Assembly: GCA_028023455.1 (NCBI GenBank)
Contig: JAQFVV010000183.1
Span: forward strand, 2,329,975-2,393,974
Reading direction: 5' to 3'
From: Epiperipatus broadwayi
Taxonomy: Eukaryota > Onychophora > Udeonychophora > Euonychophora > Peripatidae
Length of the DNA: 64,000 nucleotides
Shown: piece by piece, positions 24,406 to 36,680 of the stretch
Layout of the letters: each line of letters begins with the position of its first letter
Position numbering within the stretch: the first letter of the stretch is position 1
The notes under the pieces: model-generated
What the model was told of the DNA's origin: nothing
Databases searched by the model: none
Seen by the model: only the letters and a program-made list of their open reading frames with translations
Position numbers and translations under genes: made by a program

Positions 24406-25155
24406 CTTTGCAAAATGTTAAACAGTTTGTGTCAATTTTGAATTGAAGTTATAGAAATGTTTTTTAAATTTGGAAAGATTACTGTGTTTATATTTAATAT
24501 TTAGAGAAGTATTTCAATCTTTTAGCATGTTTTTTTTGATGACATAAAATCTCTTAAATTCCATTTGTGAAATATATAAATGAATGTGTTTGAACCTATT
24601 GATAAAACTCCATTAATCTCTTTGAAGTTCGAATACAACTGGTTTTAGTGTAGGAATTTAGTAAAAAGTGATTATAAGAAAGCCATTTCTCATATCATAA
24701 TTCTACCATTTGAAAGGTTTTTGATTGAATATTTAAAAAGGATAATCTTGATATGAGACTTGATTTATGTGGTAAAATTATGCCTTGAGGTAATGCTAAT
24801 TTTGTTTATATATTTTCTGAAAGGAAACTTGATTGGTGTAAAATGATAAGGATATTAATAATGATTTCATAATAAGATTTGAATGAGTATTCAGAATTCT
24901 AGGGTAAATAAATATTTTCTCCAAATGCAAGCACTAGAAAAAAGCTGTTTTTAGAATATTTTAAATATAATTTCAAGTAGTTTTACACAGTTTTCATGAA
25001 GTTTGTTCCGAGAAATTATATATAACCTTTAATAAATGAATCTAAGATTATTCCTAACTTCTGTAGAATCACTTCAATTTGTAAATTGTTTCACTAGATT
25101 GAAAATTAGCATACTGCTTTTGTGGAATTATGGATAAGAACATATTTCTTGAAAA

Positions 25156-25289
25156 AGATATCCAATATTTTTTATATATTTCTTCAAAGAATTTATATTT
25201 CTGGAAATTGTTTGGGAAATTAAGGTATCCAATCTTTTTCTTATATTTCTTCAAAGAATTTATATTTCTGGAAATTGTTTGGGAAATTA
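25156..25289 (+). repeat. Tandem duplication, 67-bp unit
   Basis: Two copies share tcttcaaagaatttatattt followed by ctggaaattgtttgggaaa at a 67-bp spacing. The near identity indicates a recent slippage or duplication event. The open frames that cover it are shadows of the repeat. Confidence 0.85.
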
Positions 25290-26721
25290 AGCCATTAGAT
25301 AGATATATTTTCTGGTTTACATTTCTGGAAGGACATTGAATATATTATATAATGCATCACACTTAACACTCTTTTTTTATCAACTTTTATTAATAATATT
25401 TGAATAGTTTTCTATGTTATAATCAACTTTAAGTCTAGCTTAGGTTTTTCATTTTTGTTTGTTTGAATCCAAATTTTTTTGCTATAAATTTGGAACAATC
25501 TTAGTAAATATTTTTTATAAAGCTGTTTTTTTTTTTATCATTTTTAAGAATATCAATATCACCATGGCATTTTTCCAATTCATATATCTTTATCATTTAG
25601 ATATTTGGTACATAACTTTGCCAACAATTTTCTTGATGCTTGTAACTTATTTTAGTATTTTTATTTAAACATAACAACAGTAATCATAGTAAGATTTTTG
25701 TTGCTAAATATTTTTTTTTCATAAATATTTTAACAATGTTTATTACAACTTGAAAAATGCTATATTCTAATTACATCACAAGTTTTTATAATTGTATGTG
25801 TGTATTTAAAATAGCTTACATAATTTACTTTTTTTGGGCCCCAGGCCAAAATTATTGTTTTCTTTTAAAAATTAATATTTAAAATAATTTGAAAAGCACA
25901 CAATTATTTATTCAGTGAAATTAATATTATTTATTTGATTTTAAATTGTATTATAAAAATATAAATATTTTCCCACCACTATCCAAATGTTATAAATATT
26001 GGAGAGTAAATATACTTCACCAATATTGTCATCTGATGGTTTTACTTTTATTTTAATATCCATTTATGATTCATTTAGCTATTTATAATAAATAAATAGT
26101 TGAAGTTATTTTAGATTATTAGAAAAGCTAAAAACAGAATAAAATAATGTGATTACGGTTAAGTATGAAGAAGTGAAGCATGATAATAAGATTATTTGGA
26201 TTTTAAAATGGATGATATTAATGTAAAAATTATTAATATTTTTGCAATCTTTGATCTTTAATCAACAATTAAAAATTCAGCAATGAAGAGATTTATCATG
26301 GTGTAAGTCACATTAAAAAGAATAGTAAATATATTTAAATTGAGAAATAAATTTTTTTTAACTGTTTAAAATATGGTATTTTACAGGATTCTTTATTAAA
26401 CAAAAGCAAAGAAAGTGAATTTGAATAATTACATTATAAATAATTTTTACTCTAACAAAATCATATTTTACTGGATTTTTATTAAAAGCGATGAAAATAA
26501 ATCTGAATAAATAAATGGATTTTAAAGATCTTTCGTTTGAAAAGAATTGGCTAGGTAGACCTTATCCTGTTTTTGTTATATTATGAGATGTTCAAATTCA
26601 TTAGAAAAGTGTATAATCTCAAAAAGGATGAGTATTAATAAAATTAATATGATCAGAAACAGTTTCATAATCATGACAATAAATATGCTACTAAAGATCT
26701 TGGAAAGCCAGCAGATAATAG
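25290..26721. other. No feature recognised
   Basis: Very AT-rich. A 69-codon hydrophobic frame (25459-25668) is poly-T driven and not considered a gene. Confidence 0.35.
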
Positions 26722-26729
26722 ATTTAGAG

Positions 26730-27259
26730 CAGTGATCTTCAACCCTTGGTCTGCAGACGGGTACCGGGCCACAGAAGTTTTCTTCCGGGGCCGCAGGAAA
26801 GTTTGTAATAACAAAATAATAAGAATTTAAACTTTTAATTAATATAAACAATTTTTATTTATCTCATTTTTACCCAATTAAAAAAAAAAGAAACGGAACG
26901 AAAACAAAATCTAATCAATAATACATAAATTAATTTGTTTTTTTAGTTATCACAGATGCTTATTGGGGGAGGGAGGGTAGAATTAAATTTTTTATTACTT
27001 TTATAAAAAAATTCAAAATTAAAAAAAAAAAAAATTATTATACAAACTCCATATATATATAATTTAATCTTCTATATTTTACTTTGTTTTAATCAGTTAT
27101 AATAATTATGCTCATCTAAAGCTAAGCAGTTTACATCTTTAAGAAAATTTATCTATAGACTTCTACCGGTTGCTAAACCTTATTCTTATTTTTTCTGGGC
27201 CACGAAACCTTATTCTTATTTTTACCGGTCCGCAGGTGTGAAAAGGTTGAAGACCACTG
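26730..27259. mobile_element. Non-autonomous hAT element with 8-bp TSD
   Basis: The 530-bp element begins cagtgatcttcaacc and ends ggttgaagaccactg, a terminal inverted repeat of the hAT type (CAGNGGTCTTCAACC). The flanks carry a perfect 8-bp direct repeat, atttagag, at 26722-26729 and 27260-27267, the target-site length expected for hAT. Subterminal sequence is GC-richer on both sides (gggtaccgggcc; accggtccgcagg). The interior is A/T-rich with homopolymers and no coding. It depends on a transposase from elsewhere; the 4690-6565 remnant belongs to the same superfamily, but a direct link is not shown. It is a relative, in inverted orientation, of 45909-46815. Confidence 0.93.
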
Positions 27260-27269
27260 ATTTAGAGAA

Positions 27270-27755
27270 ATACTTGTAATAGTAATAACTAGATTGGCTT
27301 TTGATTAGCTATGTGAAAAAATATGCAGCTTATTTTAAAAAAAATGAAATTATTAAAAAAACATGGAATTTCATTTAATAAGTGTCTAATGCAACCAAAA
27401 TATGGCAAAGATTAAATTATTATTGAATTTATAATTTATCTATTTTATTTCTTTTCACCAGACTTCATTTTCATTTTTCATCACTTACTCATAAATCAAA
27501 AAGTAATTTAGTCACTTTTATCTTTGAGCCAAACCAACCATGATTATTTATAATGTAATGCTTAAATTAAATTGCTTGATTCATTAAAGTTGTATCCAGG
27601 TAGATTGCTGTTAGCTTAAAACTTTTTATAAATAACAAATTGGATTTTATTAATAATTTTTATTAGTCACTCATTACACTAGAGATTATCCAATAATGAA
27701 TAATATTTCTGTAGTATAATTTTTATAACACCACTCTCACACAAGGTAGGGAATG
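27270..27755. other. No feature recognised
   Basis: AT-rich sequence between the hAT element and the next inverted dimer. Confidence 0.35.
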
Positions 27756-27759
27756 TTTT

Positions 27760-28145
27760 TTATCCACTTTTAGCACTTTGTGGAGAGATATAATCATAAA
27801 CATATCACCAAAGACATGTGAAAAAAATATATGATCCCCAAGATACATATTTTATGCTGAACCAGCATTCATCAGCTGGTGCAGTCCACATTCTCTTAAT
27901 CATTATTCAATACATATATAGATATCAAATTACTTATTACACATTCAACAAATTAATTAAAATGTAGTAATTTTCTATCTTAATGTATATTAAATAATGA
28001 ATATATGTGTAAGAAATTGTGATCTGGGCGCCTGATGAATGATGCTTCAGCATGAAATGTGCATCTTGGAGATCGTAGATCATTTCCGCATGTCTTTGAT
28101 CATATGTTTATGATTATAACTTTCCACAAAGTGTTAAAAGTGAAT
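27760..28145. mobile_element. Family B inverted dimer with hammerhead-like cores
   Basis: Two copies of the family B end lie head to head: a minus copy (about 27760-27910) and a plus copy (about 28010-28145). The outer tails mirror each other (actttgtggagagatataat against the complement of attataactttccacaaagt). The minus copy has an exact CTGATGA core (complement at 27869-27875) and an ATGCTG/CAGCAT hairpin, but AAAA instead of GAAA. The plus copy has CTGATGA (28032-28038) and GAAA (28054-28057), but its stem I does not pair next to the core. Both therefore look like decayed ribozymes of the type intact at 57511. Confidence 0.7.
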
Positions 28146-28362
28146 ACCAAAACATTCTCTATCTTGCATGTAATGAAAATTATACTAAAGAAATATTCAC
28201 TATTGAAAAAAATTGGATTTAAGTTTGTATTTTAATTGTATTTCATTATAAATCTCCAATTTGGAATAAATCAGAAAACTTTTCTGTGGCAATAAAATTC
28301 TCTAATAAATCTCATGGTGTTTTCATTTTGCCAGCCAATATTATTTATTCAATACATGTTGA

Positions 28363-28969
28363 ATAAGCATTTATTTTATAATGTCTTGCGGGCGATTATA
28401 ATTACGATAGAATGACAGCCTGTTAAGCTAATTGCGCAGACGCTGTGAGAATGTTATTAATAAATGAATACCTTCGAACAACCACATGATATAGTATTTG
28501 TATAAGAGTAAAAAGGAATCCTCTTACCCTTACGACTCAAAAGTTTATATATGAGAAAATCTAAAGTAGTTGTAACAAAGGCGTGACTACATAATAGTCA
28601 CTTTAAATTACTATATATAATGTCTGTATGAATGACGCCAATGAAATTTTCTAGAATTTACTAAACGCCACTCTAAACGAAACTAAATCATATACATGAA
28701 TAAGCATTTATTTTATAACGTCTTGCGTGCGATTATAATTACGATAGAATGACAGCCTGTTAAGCTAATTGCGCAGACGCTGTGAGAATGTTATTAATAA
28801 ATGAATACCTTCGAACAACCACATGATATAGTATTTGAGTCGTAAGGGTAAGATGATTCCTTTTTACTCTTATACAAATACTATATCATGTGGTTGTTCT
28901 TAGGTATTCATTTATTAATAACATTCTTACAGCGTCTGCGCAATTAGCTTAACAGGCTGTCATTCTATA
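28363..28969. mobile_element. Compound repeat element with 12-bp flanking duplication
   Basis: A 140-bp unit occurs at 28361-28500 and again at 28698-28837 in direct orientation, differing at only a couple of positions. It is present a third time inverted at 28875-28968. The spacer after the first unit (28501-28538, tataagagtaaaaagg then cttacccttacgact) is the reverse complement of the spacer between the second and third units. The whole is bounded by aatacatgttga at 28351-28362 and 28970-28981, a likely target-site duplication. The direct-plus-inverted arrangement resembles complex PLE insertions, but no coding is present to prove it. Confidence 0.75.
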
Positions 28970-29210
28970 AATACATGTTGATAAATGAGCATTCATTTAC
29001 TCTTAGCTATGTATTCATTTTATATTTTTTAAAGACAAATTGATATTATAGATTAAGATCACTGTAATAATATTTGAGAAGCACTATCTCCATATTTGTA
29101 TATGCAGTAGGTTGATAGTAAATCTATTCACTTATAAAGATATCTAAAGTCATATTATTAAATCGATTAACTTATAAGTTTAATAGCAACATAATTTACA
29201 AGCTTTTAGT

Positions 29211-29437
29211 TAGTAATTCTTAATAAGAAGGTAATCAGCCTTTGACATGTGCTATTCAATCACTCCATTAACTTCCTGATTTTATAGTGAATATGCAGGA
29301 CTCACTCAAATCCAGATACTTATCTTGTTTTTGAGTTTGAGAGTTTTATGCATATTCACTATGACATCGATGAGTTAATAGCTTGATTAAACAGAGCATG
29401 TCGAAGGCTGGTTACCTTCTTATTAAGAATTACTATA
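29211..29437. repeat. Imperfect palindrome, about 100-bp arms
   Basis: The left arm (gtaattcttaataagaaggt, later atagtgaatatgca) pairs with the right arm (tgcatattcactat, later accttcttattaagaattac). It has a short loop and no coding. Confidence 0.75.
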
Positions 29438-29539
29438 TAGAATAAGTATTACTATATGTAATGTCTGAAAATAAATCAAATTTTACAATCAGAAAAATAT
29501 TGCCAGCGCAAAACTATTGTAACGCTATATGTTGTTTAA

Positions 29540-29640
29540 TGCAGCAGTAGAGTGGCAGCCAGTTATTATGCCCATAATATTGGATTTGAGTTCAGGCCTA
29601 GTGAATTTAACAATTTTTTAGGTGACGAAGAGAACTAGAA
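29540..29640 (+). repeat. Possible tRNA-like SINE fragment
   Basis: The segment gtggcagccagttattatgc resembles an A-box region, and ggatttgagttcaggcc a T-arm/B-box region. There is one copy only and it is weak. Confidence 0.25.
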
Positions 29641-29659
29641 TTTTTCTTTCACATGCCAA

Positions 29660-30370
29660 AGTAACTAGTCGTGCAATAATAATATATAAATTATTTGTTT
29701 GATATTAGCTGAAATGTAGAAGTACAATATTAATATGATGACTGCAAAAATTAAAAAAAAAAAAAAGTAATTGTATTATGAGGCATCTTTTTCCACTGAT
29801 GGGGAAAAGGGGTCAGAGTCCATGATTTATCTTAAATCACTTTAATTTCATTTTATCAGTTATTATATATATTTACATGCACACACATTTTTATTAATTT
29901 TCGTATTGCAACTCGGGTACACAATTTCACCTACATTTTTCTTAACAAAGTGAGCTATATTTGTAAAGCAAAGAATTAAAAACTCTAAATTTAGCCCTTT
30001 TTTTTTTTTTTGATTAAATACCGTTAAAATGTTTACATAGTGAAGGCAAAACATTTTTCTTAAAGCATTGCTCTTGTGTTTATTTCAGTAGTCTAGTTCA
30101 AAGATGCCGCTTTATGAAGTTCTAGTAACTTTTTACGTGTTGTTGTAAAACTTACCTTTAAATAAAATTTTGGAGTCTAGCCATTCTAATGTAAATTTTG
30201 ACTTGATCTAATTTCTGAGATACCAGACTTAATAAAATTAAAACTGAAAAGGATTTTAGTGAATTGTGTTATATATGTAACACACGTACTTCTTGTATGA
30301 GTTTATATATATACTCTGTAATAACAAAATAAATAAAATATTTAAAATTTATCACTGAAATGTATTTGTA
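29660..30370. other. No feature recognised
   Basis: AT-rich with homopolymer runs. A 63-codon minus frame here has no domain signature. Confidence 0.35.
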
Positions 30371-30379
30371 ATCATTATT

Positions 30380-30980
30380 ATTAGATACGATCAGGGTAAT
30401 TTCCTTTCTGGCGATCGTTTAAATAAATAGTACTTCTCTAGGATAATTTGATCTGTTTTTTTTATTTTTCCAATTTGTTCAAAGGATCATTTGTTATTAG
30501 GATGATGGAAACCACTTTCATTTTCTTTTATCACTAAATTTTTCTAAACATTAAACTCGTTTTAATGATTATCATATATAATGACCAATATTCAATTGGA
30601 TTATTTGTGCTTCGAGCAAGAATTCACTTCTGGTTTGATCAAATATTCATTTATTGGCCTTAATGCTTTCTTTTTCATAAACTTTATAGTTAAAAAGTAT
30701 TAATAATTTTTAACGTTTTTTTATTGTCCAACTTTGATATCCACAATTAAGTCCCAAGAAACATTCAAACTTGAACAATCTGGATTTTCATTTCAAAGGT
30801 TATGCCCCTACATCAAAAAGTCCATTACCAAATTGGCTGCTGAATCATTTGTTCTAATCAAGATGATGACTTATTTAGCTATAATTTCATTCTTTTACTC
30901 TGCTTTTTAACTTTCCTAATATGAGTCTTGAGATCTATTGAATTTTCAATTTTTAGGTGATGTTGTCTACCTAGTTATCT
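30380..30980 (-). pseudogene. Possible non-LTR RT C-terminal remnant
   Basis: On the minus strand near 30800-30700, a broken frame reads MFLGT, then WISKLDNKK. It resembles the (Y/F)LG(T/S)W(I/L)xxKLD block after the catalytic region of jockey/RTE-type reverse transcriptases. Stops are frequent and no other block is certain. Confidence 0.3.
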
Positions 30981-30999
30981 AATTAATTTGGCAAGGGGG

Positions 31000-31630
31000 A
31001 AACAGTTTTATTTCACTAGAGACTGTTTCCAATTGTAGTTTTTATTAAAAGAGAATAACTGTAGTATCCTTTATTTTTTAAATAAAAAAAAAAAAATTCT
31101 TAAAACGTCATCAGTTATCTTCTCAAAGATAGATCCCACATACTATTCCAGATTATCTTCTCCCAAGTTCTTTTGTCACTTACTTTATACTTTAAACACC
31201 CATAACTACGTATTAATTTTTTTTCCTATACTTTTTTTTTCAATATTCACAATTTTTTTATCATATCTTCTGTGTGTCTTTTTTTTTTTTTCTAAATAAT
31301 ATCCAATCTAATTTCTACTCTTAAATTTCTTAATAAATTACTCTCACTTTTGTATTTAGTTGTCTTATTAAAAAAAATCTTTTATAATTGTAAGTGTATT
31401 TGTACATATTTTTATTTTCTTCTGTATCCATATTTAAATAACATTTATTTTATATAAATAGCAGATAGTTGAAATTAAATTGAAAGGCTGCAAACCTTTT
31501 ACGCTTATTATAATTCAGACAGCCATCATAACATCTGATTGGCAGTCAGATAAGTATTATAATAAGCGCGAAAAATTTAATTTTATATCCATATTTGTAA
31601 ATCCTTTTTTTTTTCTTTTCTTAAATTTTT
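31000..31630. other. No feature recognised
   Basis: Pyrimidine-rich, with several T runs. No coding or repeat copy. Confidence 0.35.
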
Positions 31631-31639
31631 ATGTTTGTT

Positions 31640-31930
31640 GCACAAACCTAGATTTAATTATAGGGAATTTGAGCACAGACTTTCAAGCTCCCTTTAGCTA
31701 TCCACTCTCTCATAAAACCAATACACATGACCACACACACATGAAAAAGATAAATGATCTTTAATATATATATATATTATGATGAACCAGCACTCATTAT
31801 TTGTTCCAGATCATCATCTCTCACACGTTTATATATAATCAGTGCTCAATTTATATTAAGATAGTGAATCTTCAAGCTGAAAGCCTGGATTCAAATTCCT
31901 ATAATTACATTTAAATTGCAAGTATATTAA
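31640..31930. mobile_element. Family B inverted pair, decayed
   Basis: A minus copy (about 31655-31850) contains the hammerhead region near 31785-31835 with a mutated core (complement reads aataatga). A plus-strand tail follows (gaaagcctggattcaaattc, 31880-31902), the B-box-like tail seen downstream of the ribozyme at 57630-57660. This suggests a head-to-head dimer whose plus arm lost its ribozyme part. Confidence 0.5.
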
Positions 31931-32149
31931 ATATGTGCATACATATATATGCAAACCTAGATTCTAAACAAAATATTTGACAGATTTTTATTTTTTAATA
32001 TCTCACTTTAATAAGCAAGAGAATGGTCTTTAAGTCTTTTAATGTATCATTACAATTTTCATTTTGATTAAATCATACTCCTTTCTTCAACAATTTTTTT
32101 TCTAATTTATTTATTGTTATTTTCATCATCTGTTCACCAATTTATCAAG

Positions 32150-32340
32150 AATTACGAGCAATTATTGTTAATTATCTACCTGTATTTCTCATAACCAGGA
32201 ATTTGAACCCATGAGAAACTTTTTCAAATGATTAAGAATTTCTAAGCAAGCCTAGCACATAATTAATTCATCTAGCCATGCAATTATTTATCAGTTACTG
32301 GCTATGTATCCATTATTTGCTACAAGATGAAATTATCCAA
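32150..32340 (+). repeat. Possible family C SINE remnant
   Basis: A T-arm-like accaggaatttgaaccca is followed by blocks that loosely follow family C (tagccatgcaattatttatc, then ggctatgtatcc). Low certainty. Confidence 0.3.
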
Positions 32341-32633
32341 CTAATATAGGTTGTTCATATGAGTATGAATATTATGGTGGTAAAACAAATGTGTGATTGT
32401 AGTGTAATGCAATCTTCATTAATAGAATTGTCATTTTCCATACAGTTTTCTTTTAGCATAAATTGTTTTATAAATTGTCATTTTTATTTAATAGACTCAT
32501 CTTCAGTATATCAACAAATTTTTAATTAGCGACTCATCTTTTTCTAATGCTAATTCCATTTTCATAAAAAATGACATGCATTTAATATGCCATCTAAAAA
32601 TTAATAAATGGTCCAAAATGACTGGCACTATTT

Positions 32634-32736
32634 TTTCCATACATCAAAGCATTGGCTGGGAAGTGAACCATGACAACTGTCTGTAAGCAACTGCTTGCTT
32701 GCAAGGCTGCTGCACTGACCTCCTGGCTACAATTTT
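32634..32736 (-). mobile_element. Short retroposed SINE-like insertion with 15-bp TSD
   Basis: A 103-bp GC-richer insert is bounded by perfect copies of tgactggcactattt (32619-32633 and 32737-32751). On the minus strand it reads gtagccaggaggtcagtgca, a segment with repeated gcaagcaag words, then ggttcacttcccagcc, which is B-box-like. It ends in a short A-rich tail next to the left duplication. Long, variable target duplications and the A-rich end point to LINE-mediated retroposition of a tRNA-like transcript. Confidence 0.7.
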
Positions 32737-32759
32737 TGACTGGCACTATTTGAAATACC

Positions 32760-34250
32760 ATATATATATATATAATTCTATAATATTGTTCACTTGAAAA
32801 GCATCAACACTTAAAACACTCTAAATCAAAAGAAAAGAGAAAGGGACTGATTTCTGAAAACAAAATTAAAAAGACAAACGTAAAAAAAAAAGTTTTATAT
32901 TATTAAAGCCAAGCCTCCCTATTAAAACTCAAAGTATTCAAGAGATTGAAAGTCTTTAAGGTATAGAATTTCTCCATTCCTATCTTTAAAAATGTATCAT
33001 TTGCAAAAGAATTTTATTAAATAAGTTCTTTTCTAATATTATGAAGAAAAAAAATTAAAATTTTTGTCAAAAAATACCCTGAACTTCACTACACTTAGTA
33101 TGTTTAGCTAAGGAAGTTGAAATAGAAGAAGGGAGCTTTGAAGACAATAAAACTCATTGAATATTTTTTCTTTCATTCAGTTATCAATTGGAATTATGAT
33201 CTGAAAGTTTGCAACTACTGGAAAATTTTGCAAACTGTCCATATTCATACTTAAAATGAAAATATCAAAAAAATGATGATTACTTGATTATGTTCACATT
33301 AAATACTAATCACTTGATTATGAAAGATCTATAAATATAGAACACAATCCATCTAAAAAATCAGGTAGCTGCACAAACACTGATGAAGGTCACTACTTTA
33401 TCTCCTTTTCTAAACTTTTCTAATGCAGTGAATAGATAGTAACTAAGTTTTTTTTACCAACAACGTTAGATTTCTGCACAAATAAAACATGTAAGCATCA
33501 TTTAGTGAATAATGGAGCCATACTAATAAAAAATACTTTTTATATCCAAATATAATTAAGTAATCTCTAATATACTTTATGTATTTTATCTGTTTTATTA
33601 TATTGTTACTTTGACAAATTAAATAAATTTATTTTTTATTTAAATTAGATGGAAAGTTAAGATTTGCTAAATTTATTTTTTATTTAAATTAGATGGATAA
33701 TTTTGATTTTTGAATTAAATAAATGTTAAATTGAAGACAAGCTAAATATTGTTTAGCATCTCTTTCTTTTTTTTTTTTTAAAAAAAGATTGTTTAATCTT
33801 AAAAATATTTTAACTCCTGCTGTGGATTCGTAACTATTGAGTTGAATATATTTTTCATCTTATACTGAAATCTAAACTGAGCTTCACTCTCTTTTAACAA
33901 TATTTATTATTGTATTTCTATTTTACCTTATATTCTTATTGTTTTATTTTTACTAATATCTATACTGGCCATCAACAATGTAGGATAAGTTTATTGTCAA
34001 TTGATTACAATCATATGAGAGAAAGCAATAATAATATATTCTGCATATTACATAGAAAATTATGAATATTAAAAATAAAATGTATGTTGCTATAGTCTTT
34101 GATTATAGATTTGAAGTTAATCAGTGTATCATAAGAAGAAGTAAAGATATTCTCTGGATTGTAAGTTTCTTTGATGTGGCTAGTTTAATGGTCTTTGATT
34201 GTGTAGTTCTAGATGCTATTAAAATGGAAAGAAAAATTTGAAATGATAAA
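32760..34250. other. AT-rich, with a small tandem duplication
   Basis: A 43-bp-spaced duplication of tttattttttatttaaatta followed by gatgga lies at about 33625-33700. Nothing else recognised. Confidence 0.4.
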
Positions 34251-34254
34251 AAGA

Positions 34255-35150
34255 AATTATCTACTGGAACCTGGAACATGTATATTATAATTCAAAAAAC
34301 AATATGATGTGGTAAGATGAAGATGGATTTTTTTTATAAATTGATATCTTAAAAGTTAGTGATGTAAGATATATTGGAATGGACGATTTTGGACATGGAG
34401 AACATATTTCTATTATTCACATCTAGAATAACAAAAAAAAAATATTATCAGAACTATCATTAGATATATTCAAATGAATAATTGATTGGCATAAGTGTGA
34501 TTTTATGGGCATTTAGTCAGCCTTATTATAAGTCTAGGTTCCAATAAATAAAATAATTGAAAAAAAAAGTTTTTTGATGTGATGTGAGCAGACTTTGATA
34601 AAAATTTGCAAGCAAATACTTCTAGAGTTGTTGTCTAAAATACTACAAATAGAAATTTTTAAAAAATGATGTTAATCACTATAGATATGAAAGCAGTTTT
34701 TGTGAATACAACAATTTTTTTATTGCTAATATATTTTTAAGAATTCAAGTCATTGATTATACATATGGATTTCATCAGCTAGTTGATAGTCATAGAAATT
34801 AAATTCTTGTCACCAGCAGTGGAAATATTTCAGTTTCAATAAAACACGAAAGTAAATGCAGATTGTAGAATAAGTCATAAATTAGTCCTGTATGAATTAT
34901 AAATAATTCAGATGAAGATCTACAGGCTTGTTAATATCTCAAATATAATCTAAAAGTCATACTTATAGCATTTAAAAAACAACTTGCAAAATCAAATTGA
35001 ATGTAATTAATGACAAACCAGATAATCTGTAGTTGCAAGTGAGTCAAAGAAATAATTAAAAAGAAAATGGAAAATTTTTTAGTAAAATGAAAAATTAGTA
35101 AATAACATTTGTATTTTGAAAAAAGACAAAAAATATAAAGATCTGATATA
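34255..35150 (+). pseudogene. Decayed RTE-like endonuclease domain
   Basis: A frame near 34260-34300 reads TGTWNMYI, and one near 34350-34400 reads LKVSDVRYIGMDDFGHGE. These match the start of the APE-type endonuclease of RTE-like LINEs (GTWNVRTM, then LSEVRW.G.G.F). Near 34765-34860 the sequence parallels the block before the SDH motif (the R..ID/ILVSxR region, then KHESKCRL, like KTRPGADCGSDH). Stops and frameshifts abound. No RT follows. Confidence 0.5.
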
Positions 35151-35159
35151 AAAATTTCA

Positions 35160-36670
35160 AAAAGTGTATAGAAAAAAAACAGAAATCTTATATATTAATA
35201 TACATAAACAAAAACTTATGATTTATTGTGATATAGGCCCAATTAAACCGTATTATCATTATTATTATGGGAATTATGTTTCCATAATATGAAGATTAGT
35301 CATCAATAATATTTTTATTTGTTCTAATAATATTGTATCCTATTTGTTTTTGATGAATAAAATTAATTATTTATGGCTATTAATAAATGCAAATGGGAGA
35401 ATTTGCAGTTAAAGAATTACTTCTTTGTCAGTAAAATAATTTTTTCAGTAACTTATACAAATATCAAATACAAAACTATATATGGATATATTATAGTTTT
35501 GTTTTAATTATTGTTTATTATTTATTTTGTTAATATTATAATTTAACTATTAATAACTAATAATTATAGATGAAAAATGGTGGAATTAGAAGGTTGAAAT
35601 ATGGACACAACTGATATGTTTGTTACCTGGAAGTGAATCCAGTCTTGAAACTGACAAAGTGCTTATCACTGATAGGGATATCATACCACACATCTATTGG
35701 TGATGAGAATCATATTTTAATACTATTGATTGTTTTTACATTCATTGTATCAATATTCATTTGATTTAACCAGATTAATCTAGGAACTATAGCAATTAGA
35801 TAATAGTAACTGAATACTTGTTAGCATACTGGATTGATCATGGAGCAGATATCTAGAACTATTATAATGGTAAATAGTAATCATAATTAAACATTTTTGT
35901 GAAATCTTAACTGATATATTAATAGTCTAAAAGTGTGCACTGTACTTAAAAAAATATGTCAGTCAGTACTAAAGCTTTTGATTAATTTTCATTAAATTAT
36001 AGATATAGTATAAAATAATATATATAAAATCAATAAGAATTTCAGATTTCAATATAGCTCTAATTAAATATAATGTCATAAACTAATATCCAGCTAAAAA
36101 ATCAGCCACCCCCTTCCTCTAAACATATTATGTTAGCTTAAATTACTCTCATTAAATCGATCATAGATTTAAACACCTAATCACCATGCTAGGACTATCA
36201 ATCTAAATTTTTAACTATTCCAAGAGCCTAAATATGAAATAATTTGCACACATTAATATATTTATGCTGTTTTGAGTCACTGTTCTAATCTTAAATGCAC
36301 AATATCATGAAAAAGAAATGATATGTTTGTTATTAGCCAGATACCAGCTTATGATAGATTTATGTTTGCTTAGAAGTATGCTAAAATCCATATTTTGATT
36401 ATTTATTTTATTACTCATTATGAATATATTCAGAGATTTCCCAACACCCAAGGTTTTAGTTATCCATAGTATTAATTAAAAAATAAAAATATTATGTCAT
36501 AATTTTACATGCATGTCCTCTCATATGACTGATATCATGAATTATCTCATTCAATCTTTTTCTTTTTCTAGTCACTCAGTCATGTGATTATTCTATTTCT
36601 TTCTATATAGTGGAGCCTCAATATTCACTATTTTGTTTCAAATATGTACAATATATGTAAACTTTGATTT
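35160..36670. other. No gene recognised
   Basis: AT-rich. At 35625-35660 a T-arm-like ctggaagtgaatccag may be a trace of a SINE on either strand. Confidence 0.3.
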
Positions 36671-36680
36671 TAATACAATT

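Noticed and set aside
25130-25339. Opposed 61- and 69-codon frames
   Set aside because: Both are by-products of the 67-bp tandem duplication.
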